Shown: in pieces, positions 54,381 to 64,000 of the stretch
How the letters are laid out: the number at the start of each line of letters is the position of its first letter
How positions within the stretch are numbered: position 1 is the stretch's first letter
NCBI GenBank assembly: GCA_026210745.1
Contig: CP110632.1
Coordinates: 3,967,001 to 4,031,000 of the forward strand
Direction: 5' to 3'
Length of the DNA stretch: 64,000 nucleotides
Source of the DNA: Exobasidium rhododendri
Lineage: Eukaryota; Basidiomycota; Exobasidiomycetes; Exobasidiales; Exobasidiaceae
Program-made: the position numbers and the translations under genes
The notes under the pieces: generated by a model
Databases searched by the model: none
Told to the model about the DNA's origin: nothing
The model's input: only the letters and a program-made list of their open reading frames with translations

Positions 54381-57218
54381 ATGCAGTCGTCGTCGCCTTC
54401 GAAGGTGATGAATGGTGCGGGTGGCAGCGGTTCTATCTCGTTGACCTCCTTGAGCTCCTCAGTCGCTGAGTCAAGTGGTGAGGCAATTGGCAGATCGTTG
54501 CCGATCGTTTCTCCTACCCGACCTACGATGCAGCCGAACGGAACGAAGCCTCGAAGGATCACTCCTCTGCACCACAGCAGTGATAGCGTCCAGAACGACT
54601 CTGAAGAGCTAGGGCGAAATAAGGACCCTCGGATCCTTGAGTCGAGAAAGAATTTGCCGATATTCGTGGGAAGACAGACGATCATAGACTCGGTTCGGGA
54701 TAATGACACTGTGATCATCTTAGGAGAGACAGGTAGCGGCAAGACGACTCAGATTCCGCAGTACTTGTTCGAGGCGGGATTCACCATGCCTACTACGTCA
54801 TCAGATACGACAAACGGCAGTGTTCAAGCGGGGAAAAAGAGAGCAGGAATGATAGGTATCACCCAGCCAAGAAGGGTCGCCGCAATTTCGTTGGCAAAGA
54901 GGGTGGCAGTCGAGATGGGGGTCCCGGAACCTGACCGGTATGAGAATCGAAAGCGTAGGGAGAATGGCAGAGGTTCCTCTCGTCAAGCAAAGTCCAGCAC
55001 TGTAGGCTACTCGATACGCTTTGACGACAGGACGGGTCAAGAGACGAGAATCAAGTTCATGACCGATGGGTGGCTACTGAGGGAGATGCTCTCAGGCGGA
55101 AAGGGCAAGGGAAAGAGTGTGGGCAAGGGAAAGCAGCCAGATGGAACTGAAGAGAATGAAGATGCTTCACGCGAACCGGTCGGACACAGTCTGTTGGAGC
55201 AGTACTCCGTCTTGATTATCGATGAAGCCCACGAGAGGTCAGTACACACCGACATTGTGCTGGGTTTGGCGAAGAGAATCCAGCGTGAACGTAAAGCTTT
55301 GCGGCAACTCTGGCTCGAACGGACGGCGAAGGGAGTATTGAATACCGACGACGAGGAATCGGCAGAGCCAACAGAGCTCAAAGTCGTCATTATGAGTGCG
55401 ACCATTGATGCAGAAGCGTTCGCCAAGTTCTTCGGCGTTTCAGGTGGTGAGGCGGCACCGATTTTATACATCAAAGGACGGCAATTCCCGATTAGATTAT
55501 ACCACTCATCGGAAAGCTGCCAAAACTGGATGGAGAGCTGCAAGAAATTGATCGTGCAGATTAACGAGATGCCGCCTGGGGACGTGCTCATCTTTATGAC
55601 TGGAGCAGAGGAGATTGAGACGTTTGCCAGCGAGCTTCATGATCTGAACAAAGGTCTGCAAGTGTACTCTGAAGGGATGGGAAAGAAGAAGGCCATGAAT
55701 CTGAATGTAGTCAAGCTGTATGCTGCCTTGGGAGGTGAAGCCATTCGAAAGTGCTTCCTGACGACACCTCCTGATTGTCGTAAGATCATTTTGGCGACCA
55801 ACATTGCCGAGACGAGTATTACGATCAGCGGTATCAAATACGTCATAGATTGTGGTCTTGCGAAGGAGAGGACCTTCCGAACGTCGGTCTCACAAGAGCA
55901 AGGTGGGGTGTCTCTTGCCTCTATTTCCGGCGCTTCTATGGACATGTTGGAGATCAAAGCGATCTCTAAATCGGCAGCAAGGCAAAGAGCAGGTAGAGCA
56001 GGAAGAGAGTCAAATGGCAGCTGTTTCCGCTTGTACAAAGAGGATGTCTTTGAGAACTTACCAGAGTCCACACTGCCCGAGATTTTGCGAACGGAGCTCA
56101 GCTCTGTGGTGTTGGATGTCTTTGCAATGGGTCTCAACCCCGTCGAATTTGACTGGCTTGATCGACCGGAAGAAGAAGGACTAAGAGCAGCAGTGGTCAA
56201 CCTGGTGGAGCTGGGTGCACTTGAAATGGTGTCTTCGATTGGAACACACGAGCACAGGAAGGAAGTTGGTGGATTGAAGTTGACCAAATTAGGCAGAGAG
56301 ATGGCCTCCTTACCCCTGCTACCCCAGCTATCAAAGACATTGCTGTCTGCGAGAGATTGCGCAAGCTCCCAAGTATTCTCTCAAGCACTCGATCTCGTTT
56401 CCATCCTGAGCACAGAAAGAAGGAGCATTCTGATAGAGCCAAGCGCACGCAGTGATGGTGAGATGGGCAAGAGAAGAGAAGAAGCGGATCGAGCGAGGGA
56501 AAGACTGAGTCATCCAAGCGGCGATCATGCCACTCAACTAAAAGTCTTAAACGCCTTCTTCGAGATGCAAGACAAGAGCAAGCAGGAATACGGCACGACT
56601 GCCAACAGCAAAGGTTCTGGCTTCCATGGAAAAGCAATGGCTGCCAAAGTCAAAGAATGGTGTTCGCTCAATTTCGTTAATCTGAAGATGGTGAGAGAAG
56701 CCTTGAAGATTCGATCGCAGCTTCATCGAGCCTGTCTCAGGCAAGGCTGGCTACCGAGTACAAGAAGTGAGAGTGCAGCAGTCAATGGCTCAGCAGGAGA
56801 TGAAAGCGATACTGACGACGACGACGACCAGAGTGATGACGACTTGGTCGTGACCAGAGGTGGCGGTCGGGGAGGGCTCGCGTCTTTCAACGGTTTAGAC
56901 GACGCCACATCAGAAGACTATTCTCTGCTGAGACGATGTTTGATTCAAGGTAAAAGAGTCAACACGGCCTTTCGTCAAGGTGAAAGCAATCAGTATCAGC
57001 GTGCTCACGGTGGCAGTGAACGCTTCAAGATTCATCCCTCTTCCTCCTTACACTTTCGCAAGACACTGCCCAATGTCATCTTCTTCGAAGACATCTTTGT
57101 CTCCACTCAGATCTTCGCAAGAACAGTCAGCGCTGCAGAAGCTTCCTGGCTGACGGATCTGAGTTCGGAAGTCAAGAATCGGAAGAGTCTTCATCAGGCA
57201 ATTATGCAGAGAGAATAA
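54381..57218 (+). CDS. DEAH-box RNA helicase, Dhr2/DHX33-like
   Basis: Nucleolar ATP-dependent RNA helicase probably involved in 18S rRNA maturation. Single exon of 945 aa; the start MQSSSPSKVMNGAGG begins a ~90-residue Ser-rich extension. Motifs are in order: I GETGSGKT (~115), Ia TQPRRVAA, II DEAH (~281), III SAT (~339), V TNIAETSITI, VI QRAGRAGRE (~535). HA2 and OB-fold regions follow, with FAMGLNPVEFDWLDRP, DHATQLKVLNAFFEM and VIFFEDIFVSTQIFARTVSAAEASWL at the end. This end segment is typical of Dhr2/DHX33 rather than the spliceosomal helicases. An acidic insert (SDTDDDDDQSDDDL) lies near residue 810 before the OB-fold. The protein is about 200 aa longer than yeast Dhr2, mostly from the N-terminus and linkers. 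Confidence 0.88.
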   Translation: MQSSSPSKVMNGAGGSGSISLTSLSSSVAESSGEAIGRSLPIVSPTRPTMQPNGTKPRRITPLHHSSDSVQNDSEELGRNKDPRILESRKNLPIFVGRQTIIDSVRDNDTVIILGETGSGKTTQIPQYLFEAGFTMPTTSSDTTNGSVQAGKKRAGMIGITQPRRVAAISLAKRVAVEMGVPEPDRYENRKRRENGRGSSRQAKSSTVGYSIRFDDRTGQETRIKFMTDGWLLREMLSGGKGKGKSVGKGKQPDGTEENEDASREPVGHSLLEQYSVLIIDEAHERSVHTDIVLGLAKRIQRERKALRQLWLERTAKGVLNTDDEESAEPTELKVVIMSATIDAEAFAKFFGVSGGEAAPILYIKGRQFPIRLYHSSESCQNWMESCKKLIVQINEMPPGDVLIFMTGAEEIETFASELHDLNKGLQVYSEGMGKKKAMNLNVVKLYAALGGEAIRKCFLTTPPDCRKIILATNIAETSITISGIKYVIDCGLAKERTFRTSVSQEQGGVSLASISGASMDMLEIKAISKSAARQRAGRAGRESNGSCFRLYKEDVFENLPESTLPEILRTELSSVVLDVFAMGLNPVEFDWLDRPEEEGLRAAVVNLVELGALEMVSSIGTHEHRKEVGGLKLTKLGREMASLPLLPQLSKTLLSARDCASSQVFSQALDLVSILSTERRSILIEPSARSDGEMGKRREEADRARERLSHPSGDHATQLKVLNAFFEMQDKSKQEYGTTANSKGSGFHGKAMAAKVKEWCSLNFVNLKMVREALKIRSQLHRACLRQGWLPSTRSESAAVNGSAGDESDTDDDDDQSDDDLVVTRGGGRGGLASFNGLDDATSEDYSLLRRCLIQGKRVNTAFRQGESNQYQRAHGGSERFKIHPSSSLHFRKTLPNVIFFEDIFVSTQIFARTVSAAEASWLTDLSSEVKNRKSLHQAIMQRE

Positions 57219-57363
57219 CAAGCAGTAGATAGGCACGTCCGATCGATTGTTTTGTTGCACAACAATTTCTTTACGACTGAAATATGGAGTCGTAAGAAGG
57301 TGGGATGTATTTCCACGAGTGCACTTGTATACATTTGCGTTGAATTGTATGTTATTGTCTCCA

Positions 57364-59070
<1,707 letters not shown>

Positions 59071-60275
59071 TACGATGGAAGACTTCTGGCAACTTCTTCG
59101 ATCTGCTTGATCACTTCTGGTGATGCCCTGTTGTTGTTTTTGTTGGCGGTGGTGGTGGAGTGCACGAGAAGAAGGCGAGAGGAAATCACGACTAAGAAGA
59201 AAGAGGAGATAGAAGGGCCAGGAAGATCCTTATGTATCGATGTGATGTGTGCGTCCGTTCCCGTTTTTAGCGTAGAAGAGCGAGGGGCAATCTAATATTA
59301 GTCTTTGGTAGCAGGTGTGGGAGGCCAGGTGATGCTCGACGCGGGCGGAGTTCCGAGACCGTGCAGCCACTCGAAAGTGACAATAATGCCACAAGGATTG
59401 AAGCAAGAAGAAAAGCATAGGTCAGACTCCGTGATTATCACCGCCACATCCAACGACCATTGTCTGGAAGAAGTCTTTATTTTGCATGCAAGGACGTTCG
59501 CTGAAAATGTAGCTGGAAAGATTCGACACACGAATGTCCGAGAATGAAGTCCATCTTCAGAGAGTGCGTGCGGTCGTGTCTGTCACCCTCCAGGGCCGCT
59601 TACCGTACACTCGCAGCGCGAGCATGTGTGGCTTCCTTGTGTTCTTCAGACCGGGGGAAAAAGGGGGGGGGTCCCTTCAACCTTATCTGCTTCAAATGAA
59701 TGACGTTCTGCCTCAAAGAGGATGTTTTCCCCGATGCGATGTTTGCGCAGGTGTGGTCGTCGGCCCTTTCGCATAGGATCAAGTGAAGCCGCCAACCCTT
59801 CTGAGTAGATAAATTGGGGGTGATGACGAGACGAAAAGGGAGGGTAAGAATTCACGAAATATACCGGCGTGTGAGATCGGACGGCCCGCCTTCGGCTTGG
59901 AGAGTGAAAGACGAATAGGGACGGCCGGTGATTCTCCCCTCTACTTTGTCCTCCATCCAAGCCGCTGCCACCACCACCACAACCATCATTTATCAGATTC
60001 ATCCTTTTGGGTCAATTCCTTCATTCTTGTCTCTTGTCATACGTCTGAACCTTCCACGCGAAGTGCAGAGCGGACAGGTAAGGGTCAACTAACAGCTCTC
60101 CTTCTGCTCCCTGCTCTAGACCTGCGTTGCCACCAATTAGAAGCTCTCTTCGCAAAGGGAGAACGCTTTGGGTGAAGCAAACCAAAACAAAACAATCCCA
60201 GTGGCTGAGTCCTCGACGGGAGATAAAGATACTCCCAGCCAAGAAAGGACTCGACTCTACAATACCAACGAAGCG
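59071..60275. other. Intergenic region between MAPK and 7-TM genes
   Basis: About 1.2 kb holding both upstream regions of these divergent genes. It contains a G run (GGGGGGGG near 59664) and short open frames of 60-120 codons with no domain. A Met at 60168 upstream of the 7-TM signal peptide is in frame with it and may be a non-functional or alternative start. Confidence 0.45.
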
Positions 60276-62743
60276 ATGCTTCTCTTTCGCTTCGTATTGC
60301 ATCTATCGCTTTTGTACTCGGTCTTTTCCACCTTGACGGCTCGATCGATAGCCAAGCACGACCGGAAAAGCTTGCATTCCAGCCTCCATCGACTATTGAC
60401 GAGAGATGACGTAGTCAACATAGCTTTCAGCGGGCCAACAGGAACGACAGGTACGGCTACTACGAGTGCTGATGATCAATTGAGCTCTCCCTCCGTGTCG
60501 GAGGCAGTGACTCCGGTGCCAGCATCGCCTCGGGTGACTGTTCCCAACAGCACTTCAGAGTCTGGCGCCACGAAGTCCACGGCCTCGACTTCGAATACCT
60601 CATCAGTCGTCTCATCCCCTCTACTCCATACTGCTTCACCAGCACAGCCAGAAGAAGGGCTGATCGGATTGCTCCCACCAGCAGCACTGTTCGGATTAGA
60701 TGAGTTCTCTTTTAGTTCTTGGGCTTCCGACTCGGGCAATTTGGCGCTGGGATTGACTGGTTCACTACTCTTTGTCTATCTAGTAGCGAAGAAGCGAACT
60801 ATTCCTACCCAGCTAAAGATCATTCTCGCCTCCTGTGTTGCTCTACTCAGTGCAAGTACATTCAGCCTTCTCCAAATGAGTACCAAGACCGGGTATACCC
60901 GCAAGACGAACACGCCGCTCCTTATCTTGACACAGATATTTCTAGCCCTCGCATACATTGGTCTGAATGTATGGCAGGTCGTTTTGTTGGACACACTCCA
61001 GTCCTGGTCTTCGACCCAAAAAGAGACCAGGGATTGGACTCAAGAAAGTCCTCGCTCAGAATCAATCAAATATGAAGCGGCAGGAAGTATAGCGAAGTAT
61101 GGACGACCAGCTGCTTTGCTTGCTCTCATCATTCTGGCCATTCTCACGCCAGCCTGGCGTTTCTCCTTGATCACCCATCAGACGGCAGTGGAGGACATCT
61201 CGAGGGTGGCCAATGTAGCATCAGTGGCACTGCTCCTCCTCACGACAACGTACTTGATCAGAACAGAGAGAGTAGCATCCGGTGTGTCCACGTCGCATTT
61301 TGCTCTTGCCCGCTGTGTCATGGTGATGGGTAATGTTTTTGCCGTTTGTGAGTATGCAGCGGTGATTGTGCACCAGATCACTGTCTCTATCTGATCCCTT
61401 CCCCCATCCTCTTTCCTTTCCCAGGCGTCCTCTGTCTTTCGCTGAGGTATGTAGGATTCCAAGAAGCACCTCTTGGTAGGCTTTTCTGTGCAGTCATGCT
61501 GGTGAGCAGTATAGGATCGAACGGCTTGCCAATCTTGTGTCGGTCGCGATTACTAAACTACCTCTTCCTTCAGCTACACTACATCATCGCAAGTTTTCTC
61601 TTCTCTTGGCCTCTGCGCAACGTTCGAACGAACACATTCAAAAGCCAAGACATGATACTGAGCAGTCCCATGCGTGAATTGAACCGCGACAAGGATAGGC
61701 GTGCGAAAGTCTCTACGCCACAGGCAAACAGCAGGCTATCTCAACCAGAGGGGATTCAATACACGAGCTATAGTGTACCACCAGTCGAAAGTAGTCATGC
61801 CACAAAGCCTTCCTATTCGACGATCGCTTCTAGTCTCCACACCGCGGACCCTTTCTTGGACGGCGATGGCGTGCCAACAAGCGAGGTGGACACCAAGAGC
61901 GGCTGTGTTCCGTTTATTCTGATACAGCAGGACACACTGTCTACTCGAGATGGGAGGAACATCCGTCGACCAGAGAGTGCCGCTTCCACCAGCATTTCGC
62001 ACGCCACTTCACAGATTTCCATGGACTCTGATCAGATTCACACGGCAACTGCTCGGTTGATGGAAGCTTCTTTGGGTCTGAAGCAGTCTGGGCAAGCCCG
62101 ACTGGTTCGAATGTCGTCCACGTCTTGCTCACCCATCTTCCCAACCTTCAAGGACCACAACACCTTATCGCCGGGACACCCATCCTTTCCCGATCAAAGC
62201 CTTCTGTCGCCCGTTCCTCCCCGTAAATTAGACTACTTCTTCCAGCAAGCTCCAGAAGCACTCGCTTCCGAGGAAGACACTGCCATCATGAGTCAAGAGA
62301 GCGGACTCAAAGAGGAATTAGATCAAGAGACGAGCGGGATGAAAGTCAAGCGCAAATTGACTCAGCGCAAGCCGATCTGCCACGTTGAGAGGTGAGTGGG
62401 GAGGGAGAGCAGCCGTGTCACGAAGAGCTGGCCAGATCCGAACAGTGCTGACCGGCACATCTTAAATAGCAGCTCACAGCAGCAGCAGCAGCAGCAGCAT
62501 ATCCGTACGGCCACATCAGAGCGGTTAAGCACGGCACCAACTACCGACGGTACAGCAGCACCACGATTCGGAACACTGCACTCGGCGACTGATCGCAGAC
62601 CGGCCACGACGGAGAACGTCCATCGAAGACCCTCTTTGACAGAGATCCATTCGAGTCGAGAAGCCTTGCCGCCCCGCTCACCTCCTCCCAGAAGCGCCTT
62701 GCCTCTCCTTCCCTCTGCACTTGAGCGACCCGTCACCAAGTGA
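60276..62743 (+). CDS. Predicted 7-TM receptor-like protein with long cytoplasmic tail
   Basis: Four exons (60276-61347, 61425-61501, 61574-62391, 62470-62743) sum to 2,241 nt, 746 aa. The N-terminus (MLLFRFVLHLSLLYSVFSTLTA) looks like a signal peptide and is followed by ~110 Ser/Thr-rich residues, probably O-glycosylated and extracellular. Seven hydrophobic segments follow: LALGLTGSLLFVYLVA, LKIILASCVALLSASTFSLL, LLILTQIFLALAYIGLNVW, ALLALIILAILTPAW, VASVALLLLTTTYLI, VMVMGNVFAVCVLCLSL and GRLFCAVMLLHYIIASFLFSW. The last three are joined only if the short second exon is spliced in. A ~350-residue tail carries many Ser/Thr-Pro sites and a polyQ run. I know no matching family with certainty; it resembles fungal DUF-type 7-TM proteins. 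No ligand or G-protein motif is visible. Confidence 0.68.
62477..62497 (+). repeat. (CAG)7 polyQ-coding repeat
   Basis: Perfect CAG run in exon 4 of the 7-TM gene, coding seven Gln in the cytoplasmic tail. Confidence 0.92.
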
Positions 62744-62874
62744 GATTACCGTCTTGCTGTGAGCAGGATGCACTAAAGAAGGACTGTGCGACAAGCAAAG
62801 GCACGACGATAGATGGTTCAAGGAGATAATGATAAATGAAGTTATGTAGTACAAGTGGCGGGGGAGGGAGGGAT

Positions 62875-64000
62875 CTAATTGACATTGAAGCTGGTTCTCC
62901 TTTGTATGGTTGGGGTGTGCTGTTGAATAAATACGTTTTCATCTTCTTCGTTGGATAAGATTAGTCGTTTTGTGCTGCTTCTGGTAGAGCTGGTCGTGTA
63001 CTCTTTCCTTAGCATGCTTGTCGAGGCGCTCCTCAGCGGGATAGGTGTCTTTTGAAAGGCAAATTGCTGGAAGAGACTGACGTTGATCGTGTTGTCTGCC
63101 GTGTCCTCTGCGTCGTCTTCCTCCTCTTCTTCTTCGACGTCGGAGTCGATCAAGTCTGGTGATTTCGTCTTGGTCGGAGATAAGTCATCTAATCTTGTCG
63201 TCTTCTTCCCCGGTCTAGTAAGAGTAGGGGAGGTATTTGGAGAATCTTCCTCGCCTATCAAAGGCGAAGACTGAAGTTGATCGCTCGTCGTCCTCCTCTT
63301 CTTCATCTTGATAGAAGAACATGCTGGTGAAGAAATCTCTCCACTGTCATTGGACATGCTACGACTGATGTGCCTCTTTCTTTGGGTTGGTGTAAATGTA
63401 GCGAGATGAGCAAACTCAGCCTGCTCGAAAGGTGGACTAGCTTGCGTCGCTGCATAGGAGGAGGTAAAGTACTTGCTCTTCTCTTCTGGTATTGTCTGTG
63501 TCTCCACCACAGACCAAGCTGAAGAAGGAGCGGCATTCGTTATTGTCTGTAAAGGTTTTCTCTTCGTGGGAGATCCAGCAGTGGATCTCGGAGTGATGTT
63601 TGTGCCACTTTGAGCGATTGGAGGCCGAGAGAAAAAGGTGTCCAGTGTCTTCTGCCCCACCATGGACGATCCTCTAGTCAAATCCGGCTTTTTTGCACCG
63701 TAGAAGCTCTTGGTTGAGGTGATCGAGGGTGCTGATATGGTACGTCGAGAGGGCTGCTGAGAGCAACTCAAGTCGGCGATCGCTTCCTTTGTGATAGGAT
63801 CGATGTCTCCGGAGGCAATACCGCTGACCATAGTCTCTGAAAGGGTGGGTCCTATACAGTCCTCTTCGTCGATGCTCGTCTGTTCTGGGCAAGATGTCAA
63901 TGTCACCATCCGAACTTTGCCCGTCGTGGTACTCCTGTGAAACACTCTTTGATACACAAAGGTCTTTTCCGCTCTCTCAAAGTCCGCTTGGTAGGTACTC
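62875..64000 (-). CDS. EXO1: Exonuclease 1 (EXO1), 5' end beyond window
   Basis: Partial gene covering the C-terminal part of the Rad2/FEN family 5'-3' exonuclease that acts in mismatch repair and end resection. Reading to the right edge gives TYQADFERAEKTFVYQRVF, then IGPTLSETMVSGIASGDIDPITKEA. This is the end of the nuclease core, where EXO1 proteins have a QRVFDP-like stretch followed by a GP...IA.G..DPIT block. The disordered tail holds a PCNA-interacting (PIP) box QKTLDTFF near nt 63,635-63,660, several SP/TP sites, an acidic stretch and a basic KMKKRR cluster that may be a nuclear signal. The stop is at 62875. The nuclease active-site residues lie outside the window, so activity cannot be judged here. 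Confidence 0.85.
   Translation of the reverse strand, partial: STYQADFERAEKTFVYQRVFHRSTTTGKVRMVTLTSCPEQTSIDEEDCIGPTLSETMVSGIASGDIDPITKEAIADLSCSQQPSRRTISAPSITSTKSFYGAKKPDLTRGSSMVGQKTLDTFFSRPPIAQSGTNITPRSTAGSPTKRKPLQTITNAAPSSAWSVVETQTIPEEKSKYFTSSYAATQASPPFEQAEFAHLATFTPTQRKRHISRSMSNDSGEISSPACSSIKMKKRRTTSDQLQSSPLIGEEDSPNTSPTLTRPGKKTTRLDDLSPTKTKSPDLIDSDVEEEEEEDDAEDTADNTINVSLFQQFAFQKTPIPLRSASTSMLRKEYTTSSTRSSTKRLILSNEEDENVFIQQHTPTIQRRTSFNVN

Noticed and set aside
59305-59547. Short open frame upstream of the MAPK start
   Set aside because: No domain, lies in a promoter-like gap, and its composition is like random sequence.

Overview
The window is nuclear DNA of a fungus, most likely a basidiomycete. 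It is gene-dense, with about 27 protein-coding genes on both strands and mostly short intergenic gaps. Introns are short (about 45-95 nt), with GTGAGT-type donors and CAG/TAG acceptors. The proteins are typical fungal ones: sphingolipid C9-methyltransferase, Pex24-domain peroxin, Slt2-type MAP kinase, DUF3605 protein, GPI-anchored GH16 enzyme. Several very long genes are nearly or fully intron-free (Nup159/214-like, POP1, Prp6, a DEAH helicase), which recalls Ustilaginomycotina-like yeasts and smuts. That placement is inference only. I saw no plasmid, phage, CRISPR array, intact transposon or recognisable tRNA/rRNA gene.

Layout. 1-1331 (-): 5' part of a sphingolipid C9-methyltransferase. 1598-4635 (+): CPSF2/Cft2. 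4837-6494 (-): eIF3e. 6740-7464 (+): small predicted membrane coiled-coil protein. 7941-11043 (+): RSF1-like PHD protein. 11357-17079 (-): Nup159/Nup214-type nucleoporin. 17400-21321 (-): GPI inositol-deacylase Bst1 whose reading frame continues into a Vma22/CCDC115-like domain. 21512-22191 (+): TPR protein. 22237-24834 (-): POP1. 25019-25851 (+): weakly supported gene. 26281-29286 (+): HSF-type transcription factor. 29841-32030 (+): PLK4-like kinase. 32167-33087 (-): secreted FnIII-like protein. 33783-34127 (+): small basic protein. 34719-35482 (+): GFA/Mss4-fold zinc protein. 35769-36917 (-): SYLF/Ysc84 protein. 37215-38492 (-): GH16. 39133-41100 (+): Pex24/dysferlin-domain peroxin. 41194-42973 (-): RPA49. 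43168-46041 (+): Prp6. 46185-48081 (-): DHHC palmitoyltransferase. 48100-49700: A+T-rich gene-poor island. 49882-51117 (+): PBP2-like protein. 51243-52222 (-): Pho88/SND3. 52998-54098 (+): DUF3605. 54381-57218 (+): DHX33/Dhr2-like helicase. 57364-59070 (-): Slt2-type MAPK. 60276-62743 (+): predicted 7-TM receptor-like protein. 62875-64000 (-): 3' part of EXO1.

Most genes are housekeeping: RNA processing (CPSF2, POP1, Prp6, DEAH helicase), Pol I transcription, translation initiation, nuclear pore, and ER/peroxisome/vacuole membrane biology. They do not form a cluster or pathway. The most unusual feature is the apparent Bst1-Vma22 fusion, which joins two ER functions (GPI-anchor remodelling and V-ATPase V0 assembly) in one reading frame. 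Next are a kinase with PLK4-like features in a lineage expected to lack centrioles, and an uncharacterised 7-TM protein with a long cytoplasmic tail. Splice sites were placed by eye; wherever exon sums are quoted they were checked to be divisible by three.
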